Shown one piece after another: positions 33,026 through 45,230 of a DNA stretch of 64,000 bases. The position numbers were made by a program, and so were the translations under genes. The notes beneath the pieces are model-generated. The model was not told the DNA's origin. It made no database searches and saw only the letters and a list, made by a program, of their open reading frames with translations. Source of the stretch: Membranipora membranacea (Eukaryota > Bryozoa > Gymnolaemata > Cheilostomatida > Membraniporidae); contig OU612069.1 of assembly GCA_914767715.1 (NCBI GenBank), forward strand, positions 26,907,387-26,971,386. The letters are read 5' to 3'. Position 1 is the stretch's first letter, and the number at the start of each line of letters is the position of its first letter.

Positions 33026-33262
33026 GCAACTGATAAAGATGCCTTCATTGAACTTTCTCACAAACTCATAGCTGGTGTGGGCATAGCCCACATAGCCAAA
33101 GATATAGAGAAGGCCCCGGAATTGACAGATGGTGGCCATATTTGGTACGAATGCCAGCAGCTAGCATATGTAAACCCAGCCCAGGTCATGGACGGGTTTT
33201 CACTGGAAGAGATAAAAACTTACATTGTGAATCCGCCAGACTACTATAGAAGGCCAAGTTCT
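33026..33262 (+). CDS. Unrecognised coding fragment fused to LINE sequence
   Basis: One frame reads TATDKDAFIELSHKLIAGVG then APELTDGGHIWYECQQLAYV and EEIKTYIVNPPDYYRRPSSP without a stop for about 80 codons, ending abruptly at a run of A residues (ccaaaaaaattt) where the LINE RT begins. The composition (W, C, Y, PPDYY) looks truly coding. No start codon or splice border is evident. It may be a piece of an older gene or transposon cut by the LINE insertion. The family is not recognised. Confidence 0.4.
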
Positions 33263-33267
33263 CCAAA

Positions 33268-33930
33268 AAAATTTATTTGGGACGTGTGGTAAACAATCAA
33301 CTGTCTGCACCAATGTTCACTCATACAGGAACTAACCAGGGCAGTGTACTCTCGCCACTATTATTCTCTATCTATACAAACAGGATTACATCTAAACTGT
33401 CGGATATCACAGTACTCAAATATACAGATGACACTTGCGTAATTGGCTTAGTTGGTAATGATTAAGATTTATGTAATTATTTTTCTGAAATCAATAGAAT
33501 CTCCAAACAATGCACTGATTTAGATTTACTACTTAATGCTTCTATGAAAAAGGAAATGCTTTTCTCTACTCAGTGTCTCAAACCTAATACTTCTGAACTG
33601 ATTCTAGGTGGCACTGATATATCATTTTGTGAAAAGGTAAAATATATTGGTGTAGACATTGATAACAAACTAAGATTCGAAGATTATGTGCCTAAAATAA
33701 CTAGCAAAGCAATTCAAAGGATGTATGTTGTAAAAAATTTTAAGGTATCTGAGTTCAAAGCCTTTAGCCTCTATGCTGTTCAAAAGTTTTGTAGTTTCAC
33801 TCTTAATGTGTTGTCTACCTGTTTTGCACACTAGCATATTTGCTAAGGACAAGAAATTACACACCCTGGGTAAAAAACATTTGGTCATGTGAGGAAAATA
33901 TAGAGATAGAATAAGTTGATGTCTGTGTAG
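33268..33930 (+). mobile_element. LINE RT fragment (CR1/L2-like), decayed
   Basis: The frame reads NNQLSAPMFTHTGTNQGSVL SPLLFSIY around RT domain B, then TVLKYTDDTCVIGLV with the YxDD box as YTDDT, a stop at 33463-33465, and NASMKKEMLFSTQCL, YIGVDIDNKLRFEDYVPKIT. A frameshift near 33780-33800 moves the end (CCLPVLHTSIFAKDKKL) into another frame. The fingers/palm N-terminal part and endonuclease are missing, as in 5'-truncated insertions. It is a different element from the fragment at 1-1180. Confidence 0.8.
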
Positions 33931-34636
33931 CAATGTCTATTGATCGCGATGCTGAACTTAGAAAATAAACTTTCTTTCACTCCAGCCAGTCTCTACTAGT
34001 TAAGCCTAAGTAAGTAGTAGTTTTACAAACACTATGCCATGCCAAATGAACAGGAAATCACATGGGATAAGAAGAAGAATCAAATGTAAAACCAGGACTA
34101 CTCCTTGGTCAAACTAACAAAGATAATTACTTGTGTTAGTTGGCTCTTGATCGTCAATACGAATTTATGAAAATAGACAGGTCTGTTTCGTGACCTTGGA
34201 AGAGGATTTACCCAGGCTGTCCCCTTCCCAACCCACCCATCCCCATCACGACGGCCTGCCCAGGCTAGGAAGCACCGTAGGATTGAAACACCAAGCTGAA
34301 GTACAGCTATCTGACTACATAGTTTAAGAGCAAAGAGACTAAAATGCTCAAAAACAAGGGCAGTTTTGAGAATTTTATAAATAAAATTGACTCTCTCTAA
34401 GGGATGGTCACTGATATGGATAGCATGACTAGACTAAACTAGACAAGACTAAGAAATTTGTGACATACAGATGCAGATAGCAATGTGGCTGTCGGATAAA
34501 TATGTGCTTTGAGAACAGCAATGGTGCTCTGATGTAAAGATGCAGCACCACTGAAAGAGTGGGAATTGTGAGGCTTTTCACACTGCAAAAAGTGCCTCTA
34601 CAAACTAAACTGCTGTGTTGCTGCTGCTTTGTTGCA
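33931..34636. other. Intergenic, nothing recognised
   Basis: Short frames only; no repeats noted. Confidence 0.5.
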
Positions 34637-34638
34637 TA

Positions 34639-36423
34639 GGGGAAGGCGGGGCACCTTGAGCCATGGGGCACGTTGATCCACCCCACTTTTTTCAAACACC
34701 ATTTTATGTTTTGAGTTTTCCCCTCCATCAGAGGTCATGTGAGCAGAGGCACCGTTTTTGAGCAGACAAAAAGAAAGATTACTACTAAGGGAAGATAATT
34801 AGCTTTTAATCGCTTTTAGCGTAAAAAGTAAATAATGCGCCAATCAACGTAAATGTCATCTATTCCCAACCAGGCCTGACTGAGAAGTTGCAACTTTTAA
34901 TATGTGATAACATCATATTCAGTCTCAATTTCACACCATCTAAACTTATCTCTGATTAACAGATTTTGTTAAACTCAACTTGAAAGTGAAAAACAGGCTA
35001 TCGGGGCACGTTGTGCCACGCCCCTCGGGGCATGTTGAGCCATGCTCCTCAGTATATGAACGTTATATGATGAAAGTGTATATGAAGTTTATGTTGACAA
35101 AAACATTGGAGTTGATGTTTCTTAAATGAAACCACAGCCAGCCCTTAAAAGCGTTCGGGATGGCGATCGCGGACGTAGGCAGTCGTTAAGGGGGTGGGTG
35201 GGAAGCTAGGAAACTCCGTTTTTTGCAATTTATCACTTTTTTTAACTTTAGCACCTGTTTACAGCACTTTTGCCTCATCTCACAGAGTTCTAACCCTGTT
35301 TTTCAGATTCCTCATACCTTGAAACATACATCTATGTTGTCACATCAATAAAATAACATAAATGTGCAGACTTATTAATGGTTGTCTTCACCTATGTCTG
35401 GACATTCTCAGACACGGCACTTTTCGGAGACTGCTAGCTTGTTTAAAGTGAATAAGACTCGTTATATTTTATTAGGAGTTATCGTTTCGGTCAGATTTTA
35501 TTGTCATGGGAAGACAACTATTTAATTAGCATGGGAAATTATAGGGAAAAATGCGGACAATGTCTTACCACAACATATAACATAGCCTAAGGACCATTTA
35601 TAGCGAGCCTTAATTGACATGAATCATTTTCGAGTCTCCGAAAAGTGCCGTGTCTGAGAATGTCCACACATAGGAGAAGACAACCATTAATAAGTCTGCA
35701 CATTTATGTTATTTTATTGATGTGACAACATAGATCTATGTTTTAAGGTATGAGGAATCTAAAAAACAGGGTTAGAACCCTGTGAGATGAGGAAAAAGGG
35801 CTGTAAACAGGTGCTAAAGTTAAAAAAGTGATAAATTGCAAAAAACGGAGTCTCCTAGCTTCCCACCCAACCCCTTAATGACCGCCTACAGCGGCGATCG
35901 CCATCCCGAACGCTTTTAAAGGCTGGCTGTGAATGAAACTAGCAATTACTCTGAGTGCACTTTTTCCTTCACTTATCATCAAGTTTGCCGTGTGCAAGTT
36001 TTCCTCTATCTACATGTTTCAGAGATTTATTTTGTGTTGCGTATTATATTTTTTTAGTTCAATTGGGTGAAAAGAATGCGCTGTTGCAATGAATTTGGTT
36101 TTTTTCTTCATTTCTTATGGTTGCAACGAATTATAAAGTGATTACCAGCAAAGAGATGACCTTAAAAGAGTGGCTCAACGTGCCCCATCTAAAATCCTGA
36201 CTCGGCTCAACGTGCCCCGTCCTTGGGGCACGTTGAGCCGCTTCCCGATTATTTTTTGATACAGCAATATTTACTTATCTTGCTGCAATAGGTTTCTGAC
36301 CTTACTCATGTTGATGGAAGACATGAACGCCAATTTCAGTGCCAAGTTTGCTTACTCTGGCACAATTCACTGCATGTTACAATCAAATATGTAAAAACTG
36401 GCTCAACGTACCCCGCCTTCCCC
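34639..36423. mobile_element. Non-autonomous TIR element, copy 1 (with nested insertion)
   Basis: The left end GGGGAAGGCGGGGCACCTTG and the right end (minus-strand reading GGGGAAGGCGGGGTACGTTG) are inverted complements, both flanked by TA (34637-34638 and 36424-36425). Sub-terminal copies of GGGGCACGTTGAGCC occur at about 35004-35045 and 36170-36240, in both orientations. Without the foldback insertion the element is about 980 bp. No transposase frame. A TA target duplication would fit Tc1/mariner-like or related elements; class is not certain. The same family recurs at 38185-39088 in the same orientation. Confidence 0.9.
35133..35931. mobile_element. Foldback/MITE element with 300-bp arms and 8-bp TSD
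   Basis: Left arm 35133-35432 and right arm 35633-35931 are near-perfect inverted repeats, separated by a 200-bp spacer. The ends read CACAGCCAGCC...GGCTGGCTGTG. Both sides carry AATGAAAC (35125-35132 and 35932-35939) as the target-site duplication. The homologous unoccupied site in copy 2 of the host element reads AATGAAAT at 38632-38639. An 8-bp duplication suits hAT-type transposition, though the ends are not a typical hAT CAGNG. No coding capacity. The transcript of either strand would form a long hairpin. Confidence 0.95.
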
Positions 36424-36425
36424 TA

Positions 36426-38184
36426 ACCTGTAACCACTGATATGAATTAATATCAACACCTGTAAATGTTGATTTGACTTACATATTAGAGTAGAAGATA
36501 TGGGAGACTAGTGAGACTGCCTTTTCACAAAGTCAGAAACTCCGTATCAAAGTTGGTAATGTACAGGACGTATTCTTCTGCTGTCGACAGAGGCTGTGAC
36601 ACTGTATGAAGTATAATAATGTAGCATCAGCAGCATAGTTAGATCACAGAGTAAGGATATACAGAATGAATTATGGCCCATTAAAGATAGGGATGTCTGC
36701 AAGAAAAATGCCATTATAACATATAGAGATGATGAGTTTTTGGCATCCAGATGTGCACAATTTTCTCCCAGTGATTCAAAAACCACAGGCACTATAACTA
36801 TCAATGAAGTGTCCTCTCTGTATATCCTCACTCTGTGGTTATATCTATGTGATTAGATACTGCTCTGGAATTCACATGAGACAGAGTGATAGTGTTTGTT
36901 GTGGTTTTAGTGGTGACCTGTTAGCTTAGATATTAATTATATGTTTTAACCTCAAGAACTCTAAGTGATCTGGCTTGATTAGACTTTTGCTGACAGCTTG
37001 AATTGATGATAACTGAGCTTTTCATAGAATGAGGTGCCGCTTTCTTTAGAAATCTGTATTATCCATAATAGAGTCTTGTTGGGTGATTGGCTTTATAATA
37101 TGGTGATGAATATGATACACAGGGGTGAATTTGGCATTGTAATTTACAGGTTGTCAGGTGTAGGTAGATAAAGCCCAAGTCAGTGGAGCTTACAATAGAT
37201 GCACTCTGAAAGCCAAAGATAGTCAGACATGGCTTACTTTGACCAAGGAGCAACAGCTGTTACTCCTTGATTTGACACTTTTATCAAGCCAAGGCCAAAT
37301 CAGAGGTATAACTTTCACAGTAGTTAGCATGTACTATCACAATAAACAAACCACATTAGGCCTACATGCTATTAGGGTCACCAATCAGACCCAAATTGAC
37401 AACCCACTAACCAAGGGCACAATTTTTAAGGGGCTGGTTGTCAAGTTTCTCACTGATAAACTGTGGTGCTTTCGAAAGGAAACACTCCACCACCCGCACG
37501 AAATCTTGAATTATGTACAGTCAGTCGATATGTATTTTTCAAGACAAGACTTACCAATTGAAACACTCTTTCTCGTCAATCAAATAGGCATTTGAACGGC
37601 GAATCAGCATGTTTTCTCGGTCTGAACAGCTTGCTTCTTTGCGGGAAGGTAATTTCAGTGGGTCCAAAGGGTCACTATCGATACATGACAACAATTTTTC
37701 GCCTTATCTAAAGTAAAAAAATATGATAATTAGGCCTAATAGCTAATGGGGAGCACACTATTGTTTAATATCAATAAGCAATGACACTGAATGTAATACA
37801 TCAGGATCCTACTGATCGACAGACCGAAAATAATTATGCATTATTGCATAATTATCATCGACCAGCCATTTTATCACTGCCCATTAACTTATCAACCAGA
37901 CATTCTAACGATAGACCAATCCTCATCTGTCTGATGAAGGGTCAAATCGTTAAAGCTAGGGAACTCACCATCTATCATTCAGACTTTGTCTAAGTCAATT
38001 TTATTAGGATTCCTCGTTTGAAAACGTCGCACCAATAGTCATAAATCAAGGCCATCTCAAAATGAATATTTCAACACACAAGTCCCCAGAATCAAACAGT
38101 CAATAACATAATCAGGCGGGACTGAAACAAAAGGCAGTACACTATAAAGCTGATGCAATGAGGGAGTTCATTGCCTGATGCATA
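36426..38184. other. Between the two TIR copies; one unassigned frame
   Basis: No recognised gene. A 118-codon plus-strand frame at 37239-37595 (GITFTVVSMYYHNKQTTLGL) may be a scrap of LINE endonuclease, but no catalytic motif is visible. The palindrome-like ttatgcattattgcataatt occurs at about 37836-37855. Confidence 0.4.
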
Positions 38185-39088
38185 GGGGAAGGCGGGGCAC
38201 GTTGACCCATGGGGCACTTTGATCCACCCCACTTTTTTTCAAATACCATTCTGTGTTTTCCCCTCCATCAGAGGTCAAGCACACAGAGAAAATGATAGCT
38301 ACCAAGGGAAGATAATAATTAAGTTTTTAATCGTTTTTAGCGTAAAAGATAAATAATGCACATAGCGACGGAAATGTCATCTATTCCCAACAAGGCGTGA
38401 CTGATAAGTTGCAACTTTTATTAAGTGATAACATCATATTTGGTCTCAATTTCACATAATCTAAACTTATCTCTGATGGAGAAATTTTGTTTAGCTTGAG
38501 TTGAAAGTGAAATACAGGCTGTGGGGCACGCTGAGCCATGCCATGCCTATGATGAAAGTGTATTTAAAGTTTATATTTAAACTGTTCGACAACACTTACA
38601 CATACAAAAATATTGGAATTGATGTTTCTCTAATGAAATTACCAATTACTCTGAGTTCACTCTTCCCTTCACTTATCATCAAGTTTGCCGTGTGCAAGTT
38701 TTCCTCAACCGCATATGTTTCAGATATTTATTTTGTGTTACGAATCATATTTTATAGTTCAATTGAGTGAAAAAAATGCGCTGTTGCAATGAATTTTCTT
38801 GCATTTATTTATTATGGTTGCAATCAATAAAAATTTTATTACCAGCAAAAAGATGACCATAACGAGAGTGCCTCAACGTGCCCCGTGCTTGGGGCACGTT
38901 GGGCCGCTTCCCAATTTATTTTAAACAGCAATATTTCATTTTTTTGCAGCAATAGGTTTCTGTCCTTACTCATGTTGATAGAAGACATGAAGACCAATTT
39001 CGGTGCAATTTTTTGTTAATCTAGCAAAATTCAACTGCGTGTTACAATCAAATATTCAAAAACTGGCTGAACGTACCCCGCCTTCCCC
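38185..39088. mobile_element. Non-autonomous TIR element, copy 2 (empty site)
   Basis: Ends GGGGAAGGCGGGGCACGTTG and the inverted ACGTACCCCGCCTTCCCC, flanked by TA on both sides (38183-38184 and 39089-39090). Sequence order and motifs match copy 1 throughout (caccccactttttt, taaacttatctctgat, atcatcaagtttgccgtgtg, GGGGCACGTTGGGCC), except that the 807 bp of foldback element plus duplicated target are absent. It is 904 bp long and non-coding. Confidence 0.92.
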
Positions 39089-39090
39089 TA

Positions 39091-42000
39091 CAATACATAA
39101 AGTATAAATCACCATACAATCAAGAATTGATACCAGGGAGTTTGGTGATTGGCCTACAAATATCACAGTGAGTGATGTGTGAAATACTCACTCTCAGTTG
39201 CCTGAGTATATGTATTTGTTTAAAGAGGCTATCTGGAAAGTTTACAGATAACAGTACAGAGTTAGAGTAGTTAAAAAGTAACTTGTTGACCTCTATCTAT
39301 TCTAGTATACTGTAGAATGACCCCAAATCAATGTTTGGTCTATTTCCTGAGACTTACTGTGACCCACCGGCCTTAAGTAGCTGGTGCAAGCTCAGAGGCT
39401 GGGTGCCCCTCAGATGCACTCAACTACAGGACTTGCACTCTACTGAAAGTTTGTGCTGTGTGCCAAGACTCAAAAATCTCAAAGCAAGTCATATTCAATT
39501 CATTTTCTTATTTGATTGTGCACTAACTTACCTTGTTTTGTTGGACCAACTCAGTGCAGAGATGACTGCACAATTATTGAATGTCCCTTCTTCATATCAT
39601 CATAGCTCCTGCAAGGCTTTGCAGTGGAGATTTGAAAAACAAGTTAGTAGAATCGTTTCCTTGTAAAAAGCATGCACACATTAACCAGCCAATGAGAGAA
39701 GTCTCACTCGCTATAACTAGGTTGTCATGTAAGCATTGCTGATTGGACAAAGATCCTTGTTGTGATACAGAATGAGTTGTCCCCTCCCAGAAAGAAATGG
39801 CACGACTCCGACAGCTATTTTATACAACGTAGAGTGGTGCGCGTACCGCTGCACAACACACAGGTCTTCACCTAGAAACCATGAGTCAAGTGCTGTTTCA
39901 AGGCCTTCTCTGTGAAGTAGGCAACAACCCTACTTGGGATATGCAATACAAGGCTAATTGAAGAGAGAATAATGATACGCAGCTGTGAAGAATCTGATGC
40001 GATTAAGGGCAGCTCAAGTCTCCCGCGGTTAAGGTTACAGCCGTATCCAGCCTCTCTAGGGTAGGAGGTAGAATCCTGAATATCACATCTCTAGTTCGAC
40101 CTCCTCATGGCTGGCCCCAACAGCATGAAGCCACCCATGTGTGTTTTCTCAATGTGAAGTCGTGATAAAAGGTGATGAATGCAAAATACACGTTTAACTT
40201 CTGTTTACCTTGCTTCAATTGAAAGTAAGATGATGTGACCGTCGTAACCAGATATGAGCCTACATCAAATAGCATATAACCACATTTATTAAAGCCTCGC
40301 GGTCAATCTGATTAGCTTCATTAAGGTAATGTCAAAGACCGATCCGAATATCAACATATCATATACCGTTGGAAAGCTGCCGAGCTACTGAAAATGAATA
40401 CCTGAACAAAAACTTGATTATTGTGGCCAAACAAAGTTTTTTTGAAAGTTCTCACATACAAAGCCGCTTTTATTACCCATGGTGCACGCAGGAAATGCCA
40501 AAAGATTTTTTCACACAACTGCTCACAAAATCAGCTTTTTTCATATCACAAGCAATTCTGTTAGTTGTCTTCTTTCTTGTTGGAGATGCACAACTACAAT
40601 TTAGAATGCACATTTGAGCAGAACAAGGGGTTTTGAATTACAAATAAAGAGTTAATGTATGTACCTACATTTTTCTGTGCTCCATTGGCTGCCAAACAGA
40701 GATCAGAAGTGTATTATCCCTTTAATATTATTACTGCACATTTTTGTTGAAACAATAGGCTATGCTCTGTTACCTGTACTTGCAAATAACATACTTACTA
40801 AGAGGTGACAAGTCCGATTTTTATGTCTTTTCCAACAATTTTTATCGGTTCATATTCCAAAAATTTGAAGAGTTTTTGGCACAATAAGGCAATGATGGCC
40901 TTGAAGTTTTCGTTCAACTCTTGGGGATTTAAAAAAGTGTGGCAAAATCTTCGTTTAAAATATAAGGATAAAGAAGGTGAGGAATAACACCCAGCTTCAC
41001 ATCAATTTAATCTAGGCCACACTTCAAAGGGTTTTGTAGAGATATAATTCAGGTTAATATATCATATGTTCTAGCGACCAGTCAACCAGCCAGTTGCGGG
41101 TTTGAATTCCATCCAGTACCAAAAGTCATTTAGACTTTGAATGATCACATAGTCCCTTCGGATCAGGACTCCAAAAACTTATAAGAGGTCTTCTGTATGT
41201 ACAACAACATGGTGCATGCAGATAAAATACAGGAGGACACTGTCACCAACCACTGCAGCTCTGACCTTGTAGCGATATGGTTCACGCTGGGATAGGGCTG
41301 TTAGGGGTTGAAGAGTGGCACTAATGATTTGGAAACCTAGTTGTCACTATAAAAACACTTCCAAACCCAGGGCATCAGCGCCAGTCATTATCAACCCTTA
41401 CACACAGCAATATTAGATTGACTACATCTCTTTTGATAATGATACGAACAAGCACTCATTACTACATAAAATAATTGTTTTATTTCTCACAATCAACAAA
41501 ATCGTGTTTGATACTGGAATAACTCGAGTTTGTTTATAGTGAGATATCCTGTTAGAATCCCCGTACTGTCCACATCAATTGTACTGTTGTAGCTCAGGTA
41601 CAGTTAGAATGGGATTCAGTTCAACAATTTTGAGCTATCTACTAAGGTTGGGTGTACATGAACAGACAACTCTACCCAACAACAAACCAAAACCCATCAA
41701 CCAATCAACCAATCAAAAGAAAACCATGTATGGAAATCAGGAGCGATATGCTAAATGCCAAATGCCAAATTGCGCAGAGGGGACACAAATCCCTTGATTC
41801 AGATGTCAGAAATGATTATACTATGTTATCATGTTTGTTATCCTACAAAAATGCAAGCACTATTTGTCAATTGTCATTCAGCTTTTCAATGCAGGCCACT
41901 ATTATGGGTTGGTGGAAAGGGTTTACCCCATTGTATCATACCCCTATCATAGTCAAAGCTAGTTCTTATTTCTGACAAGCTGTTAATGCCATAACGGACC

Positions 42001-42136
42001 AGACTTTCACATGTAATATGTTGATGACGTACAGCACAGTTTGCATTGTCTTCATACTCCTTTCAACCTTCATAATTAATACATTAATTAACTCGAACCA
42101 GTCAGGCACTCCTTGCTACAATAACCTACAGAAAGC
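39091..42136. other. Intergenic, no supported gene
   Basis: About 3 kb with only short, unsupported frames (longest 39331-39666, no domain). A sequence near 41098-41110 (gggtttgaattcc) resembles a polymerase III B box, but no matching A box, tail or second copy was found. Confidence 0.45.
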
Positions 42137-42388
42137 ATGCTGAATGACCTTGTTACCCAGTTGATGTGGTTGCATTACAAAATAAAGTACAGCTATGCTG
42201 TAGTATGTTGGATAGGCCCTGAGGGCCGATGTCTGGGAGACATGTCCCAAGACACCTATGAGAGTTGTATAACAAAATGCCTTTTGTTTGGTGAACAAAG
42301 GAGTACAATGGCAGGCAAAGTTTGCTGGTCTGAATGCATGTTGGGTGTGTGTGATCGATATGTATGTATATTGTATCAATTCTCATGA
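42137..42388 (+). CDS. Small cysteine-rich frame with downstream poly(A) signal
   Basis: An 83-codon frame starting ATG at 42137 has its eight cysteines all in the last 60 residues: CWIGPEGRC, YESCITKC, then KVCWSECMLGVCDRYVC. The stop is followed within 40 bases by AATAAAAATAAAG (about 42418-42430). The paired CxxxC spacing and short distance to a poly(A) signal suit the terminal exon of a small cysteine-rich, possibly secreted protein; gctgtag at about 42195-42201 could be the acceptor for an exon starting at TATGTTGG. No signal peptide is visible in the frame itself. It directly abuts the 3' end of an oppositely oriented LINE, so the AATAAA cluster could equally be LINE-tail sequence. No family recognised. 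Confidence 0.35.
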   Translation: MLNDLVTQLMWLHYKIKYSYAVVCWIGPEGRCLGDMSQDTYESCITKCLLFGEQRSTMAGKVCWSECMLGVCDRYVCILYQFS

Positions 42389-42476
42389 TAAAATCAATGT
42401 TTCTCTTGTGCTCTGTGAATAAAAATAAAGTTTTAAAAATTATAATAAAACATTGACTAGATTTATAATAAATGAA

Positions 42477-45230
42477 TCAAGCTATTCGATTGAGCAGTTT
42501 TACACATAGTGAGCGAAAACAGTGTTTACGGCAGTTTACACGGTAGGCTGGCACTCTATATCTACCAGATGGGAGTTGTTCTAGCGTTATGACAGTGTCT
42601 TTGCCCGAAGCGAACATTCTCAGGCATTTAGTTTTGAAGAACTTATCGAATATATCGTCTATGGTTGTAACTTCAAGCCTGCCTTTGCTTAGTCTACGTG
42701 CTGTGTTGATGAGGTGATTGTACTGGTTCTTAATATCAGATTAGAGGTGTCCGTATATAATACATAGGTGATATTGTAGGACACTTTCGAGAAATGAGGT
42801 GTATGCCACCTTGATGGTAGTTGTCTTGACATTCATAAAGGCTAGCTGCTTCATGATGAATAGTCGTTTGTTAGCTTTGCTGATGATGTTTTTGGTGTTC
42901 GTATTTAAGTTAAGCTTATGATTGAGTGTGGTGCCAAGATATTTGTATTCATCTACTTGTTCGATGGCGGAGTTGTTGATCATGATGGGTGGAGGGTCAG
43001 GATCATCGCGTAGATTATAGAAAACAAGCTCTTTGGTTTTCTTTGTGTTGATGAGCAGACTGTTTCTTGTGCACCAGGATCTGATATTATTGATTTCAAC
43101 TTGCAGTGATGATGGTGGTTTTGGGGAGATGAATTCTAATATCACAGTGTCATCGGCGTATTTTATGATGGTGTGATCATCGCTTACTGCCATGTCGTCT
43201 ACGTAAAGAGGATGGGACTGAGGACACATCCCTGAGGGCATCCAGTTGATGTTATGATGCTGTTAGATAGAGTATTACCTACTTTCACTCGCTGTGTACG
43301 TGATGACAGAAAGTTATATGACCAGGATACGATGTTGGGGTTTACTTTATGAGATGACATCTTTTGGACTAGGGTGTTACTGTTGATTGTATTAAAAGCA
43401 CTGCTAAAGTCAATGAAAATCGAGCGTACATAATTCTTTGCAGAGCTATCGAGATGATTAGTGATTTTGTCAAGTAACAACAATAGTGCATCGTCTGTAC
43501 TGCTGTTATGTTTATAGGCAAACTGGTTACTATCGGCAATGTGAGCACTGATGTGGGGCGCTACAAGTTTCTCAAGACACTTAGCGAGGATTGGTGTCAG
43601 GGCGATGGGCCTAAAGTCTTTAGGTTCTGTTGCGCCTTTCAGTTTAGGTAAAGGCACTATATTGGCAGCTTTCCAAATATCGGGCACAGTGGCACTTTGT
43701 AGCGAGATATTGAACTAAGTACACATAGGAGCAGCTATACAATCTGCTAGTGTTCTTATCATCCGTGCCGATATTCCATCAGGGCCACTACTTTTACCAA
43801 CGTTTACGTTCCTGAACACATTGTACACATCACTGATAGTAAAAAATTCAACATTAGGATCTACAGAAGGCAGATCAGGTATTATCACAGAATCAGTCTC
43901 ATATCTAGCAAAAAAAGTATTCAAGGTATTGACGTTCACAGAGCACTCAGCCCGATTATCATTCAATTTAAGCAGAGATTTCAAATTAGCCCAAGCGGTC
44001 TTACTATCTGTTTAAAACTTCACGTCTACTTGATTGGCTAACGTTCGCTTGGCATACCTAATCTCATGCTGTATGGAAGACTGCAGATGTTTACGTAGGG
44101 CGTTATCATCTGCTTTGAGAGCTGATTGCCGATCTGCTAGTAGTTTTCGTATGGTGTTATTCATCCATGGCTTGTCAAGATGTTGCTTTACTGTGATGGT
44201 TGGGATGTTAAGTTCCACACAGTATTGGAGGTAGTCAGTGATAGATTCAGCTTGTTGGTTCACAGAGGGGTTTTCGAAGAACACTGACCAGTCGGTGTCG
44301 TCTAGACAGCTTTGTAGTTGTAAGATGTTCTCTGCATTCAATACCTTCTTGTTTATCAGTTTAGGTTTAGTCTTCAAGTCAGTCAGTCGATGATCACTGG
44401 GAAGTAGTAGTACAGAGTGGTGATCACTGGAGCCCAACTGTGACATCTGAAATGCCCTAAAGCTGTAAGACTTAAGTGCATAACATTTGTCCAATGTTCT
44501 ACTATTTCTTGTGGTACATGTGACATTTTGCTTGTACCTTCTGAGATTCACACTGGCACTGTTGAAGTCTCCCAATATGATGATGGCAGAGTTGGGATTT
44601 TGTTGTTCAGCTTCTTCTATAGTTTGATGTATCCTAGAGACCACTTCCTTGACCTTAGTACTAGTTGATGGATCAAATACAGGACAGTAGACCAGAATGA
44701 GGAGAACAATATGGCCTCACTTTAACGACCATAGTCTCTAAGTGTGGGTCGTCGTAGGTCGACACTAAGGTAAATGAATTTGCCCAATTATCGTTTATAT
44801 AAAGTAATAGTCCGCCTCCACACTTTTTATTGGTGTCATTAACGTTCCAATCATGCCTTACTGGAGCGTATCCAGGTAGACTAATGAAATTGTCTGTATA
44901 GGAGTCATCAAGCCAAGTTTCAGTGATGGCTAGACAACAACAGTTTCTCAGTTGTTTGGAGCTTACCAGTGCCTCTAGTTCATCTAGCTTGTTATATATT
45001 CTATTGGCATTGGTGAGGAAGATACTAGTTAGGTTGATCTTGATCTTTCCCTGGTATTTACTGTCTTTAAACCTCTGTCTGACTCCACTCCTTTGGCCAC
45101 GGATTTTACTACGTAGCAATGATGGCTCAACTCTCTTTACCTCCTGCCTTATATTGTCCTTCCAGATGGTTTTCTGAAGGGGTTTGGAGTTCTTATTGAT
45201 AAGTAGAAGCTGTTTCCTATCAATGGTGGC
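42477..45230 (-). mobile_element. L2/Rex1-like LINE ORF2 (endonuclease + RT), nearly full length, inactive
   Basis: Reading the minus strand from about 45230: a basic N-terminal lead (RGQRSGVRQRFKDSKYQGK), endonuclease blocks LTNANRIYNKLDELEALV, LAITETWLDDS, GGGLLLYINDNW, IIILGDFN and SQLGSSDHHSV, then RT blocks NVGKSSGPDGISARMI, NFRPIAL-type DFRPIALTPILAKCLEKL, FIDFSSAFNTINS, STGCPQGCVLSPILF, IIKYADDTVIL (YADD box), SWCTRNSLLINTKKTKELVF and YKYLGTTLNHKLN, ending CVKLLNRIA and TGA at 42479-42477. Damage: frameshifts near 44705-44712 and 43202-43206, and in-frame stops at 44012-44014, 43715-43717 and 42741-42743. Motif order and sequence place it in the L2/Rex1/CR1 group. ORF1 and 5' UTR are missing. 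Confidence 0.93.

Noticed and set aside
37239-37595. 118-codon frame, possible endonuclease
   Set aside because: No endonuclease catalytic motif found; kept only as an unassigned note.
39331-39666. 111-codon frame
   Set aside because: No domain, no splice signals that fit, composition not clearly coding.
41085-41125. Pol III B-box-like sequence suggesting a SINE or tRNA
   Set aside because: No convincing A box, no cloverleaf, no tail and no second copy.
44034-44234. Plus-strand Cys/Arg/Leu-rich frame
   Set aside because: Antisense of the LINE endonuclease-RT linker.
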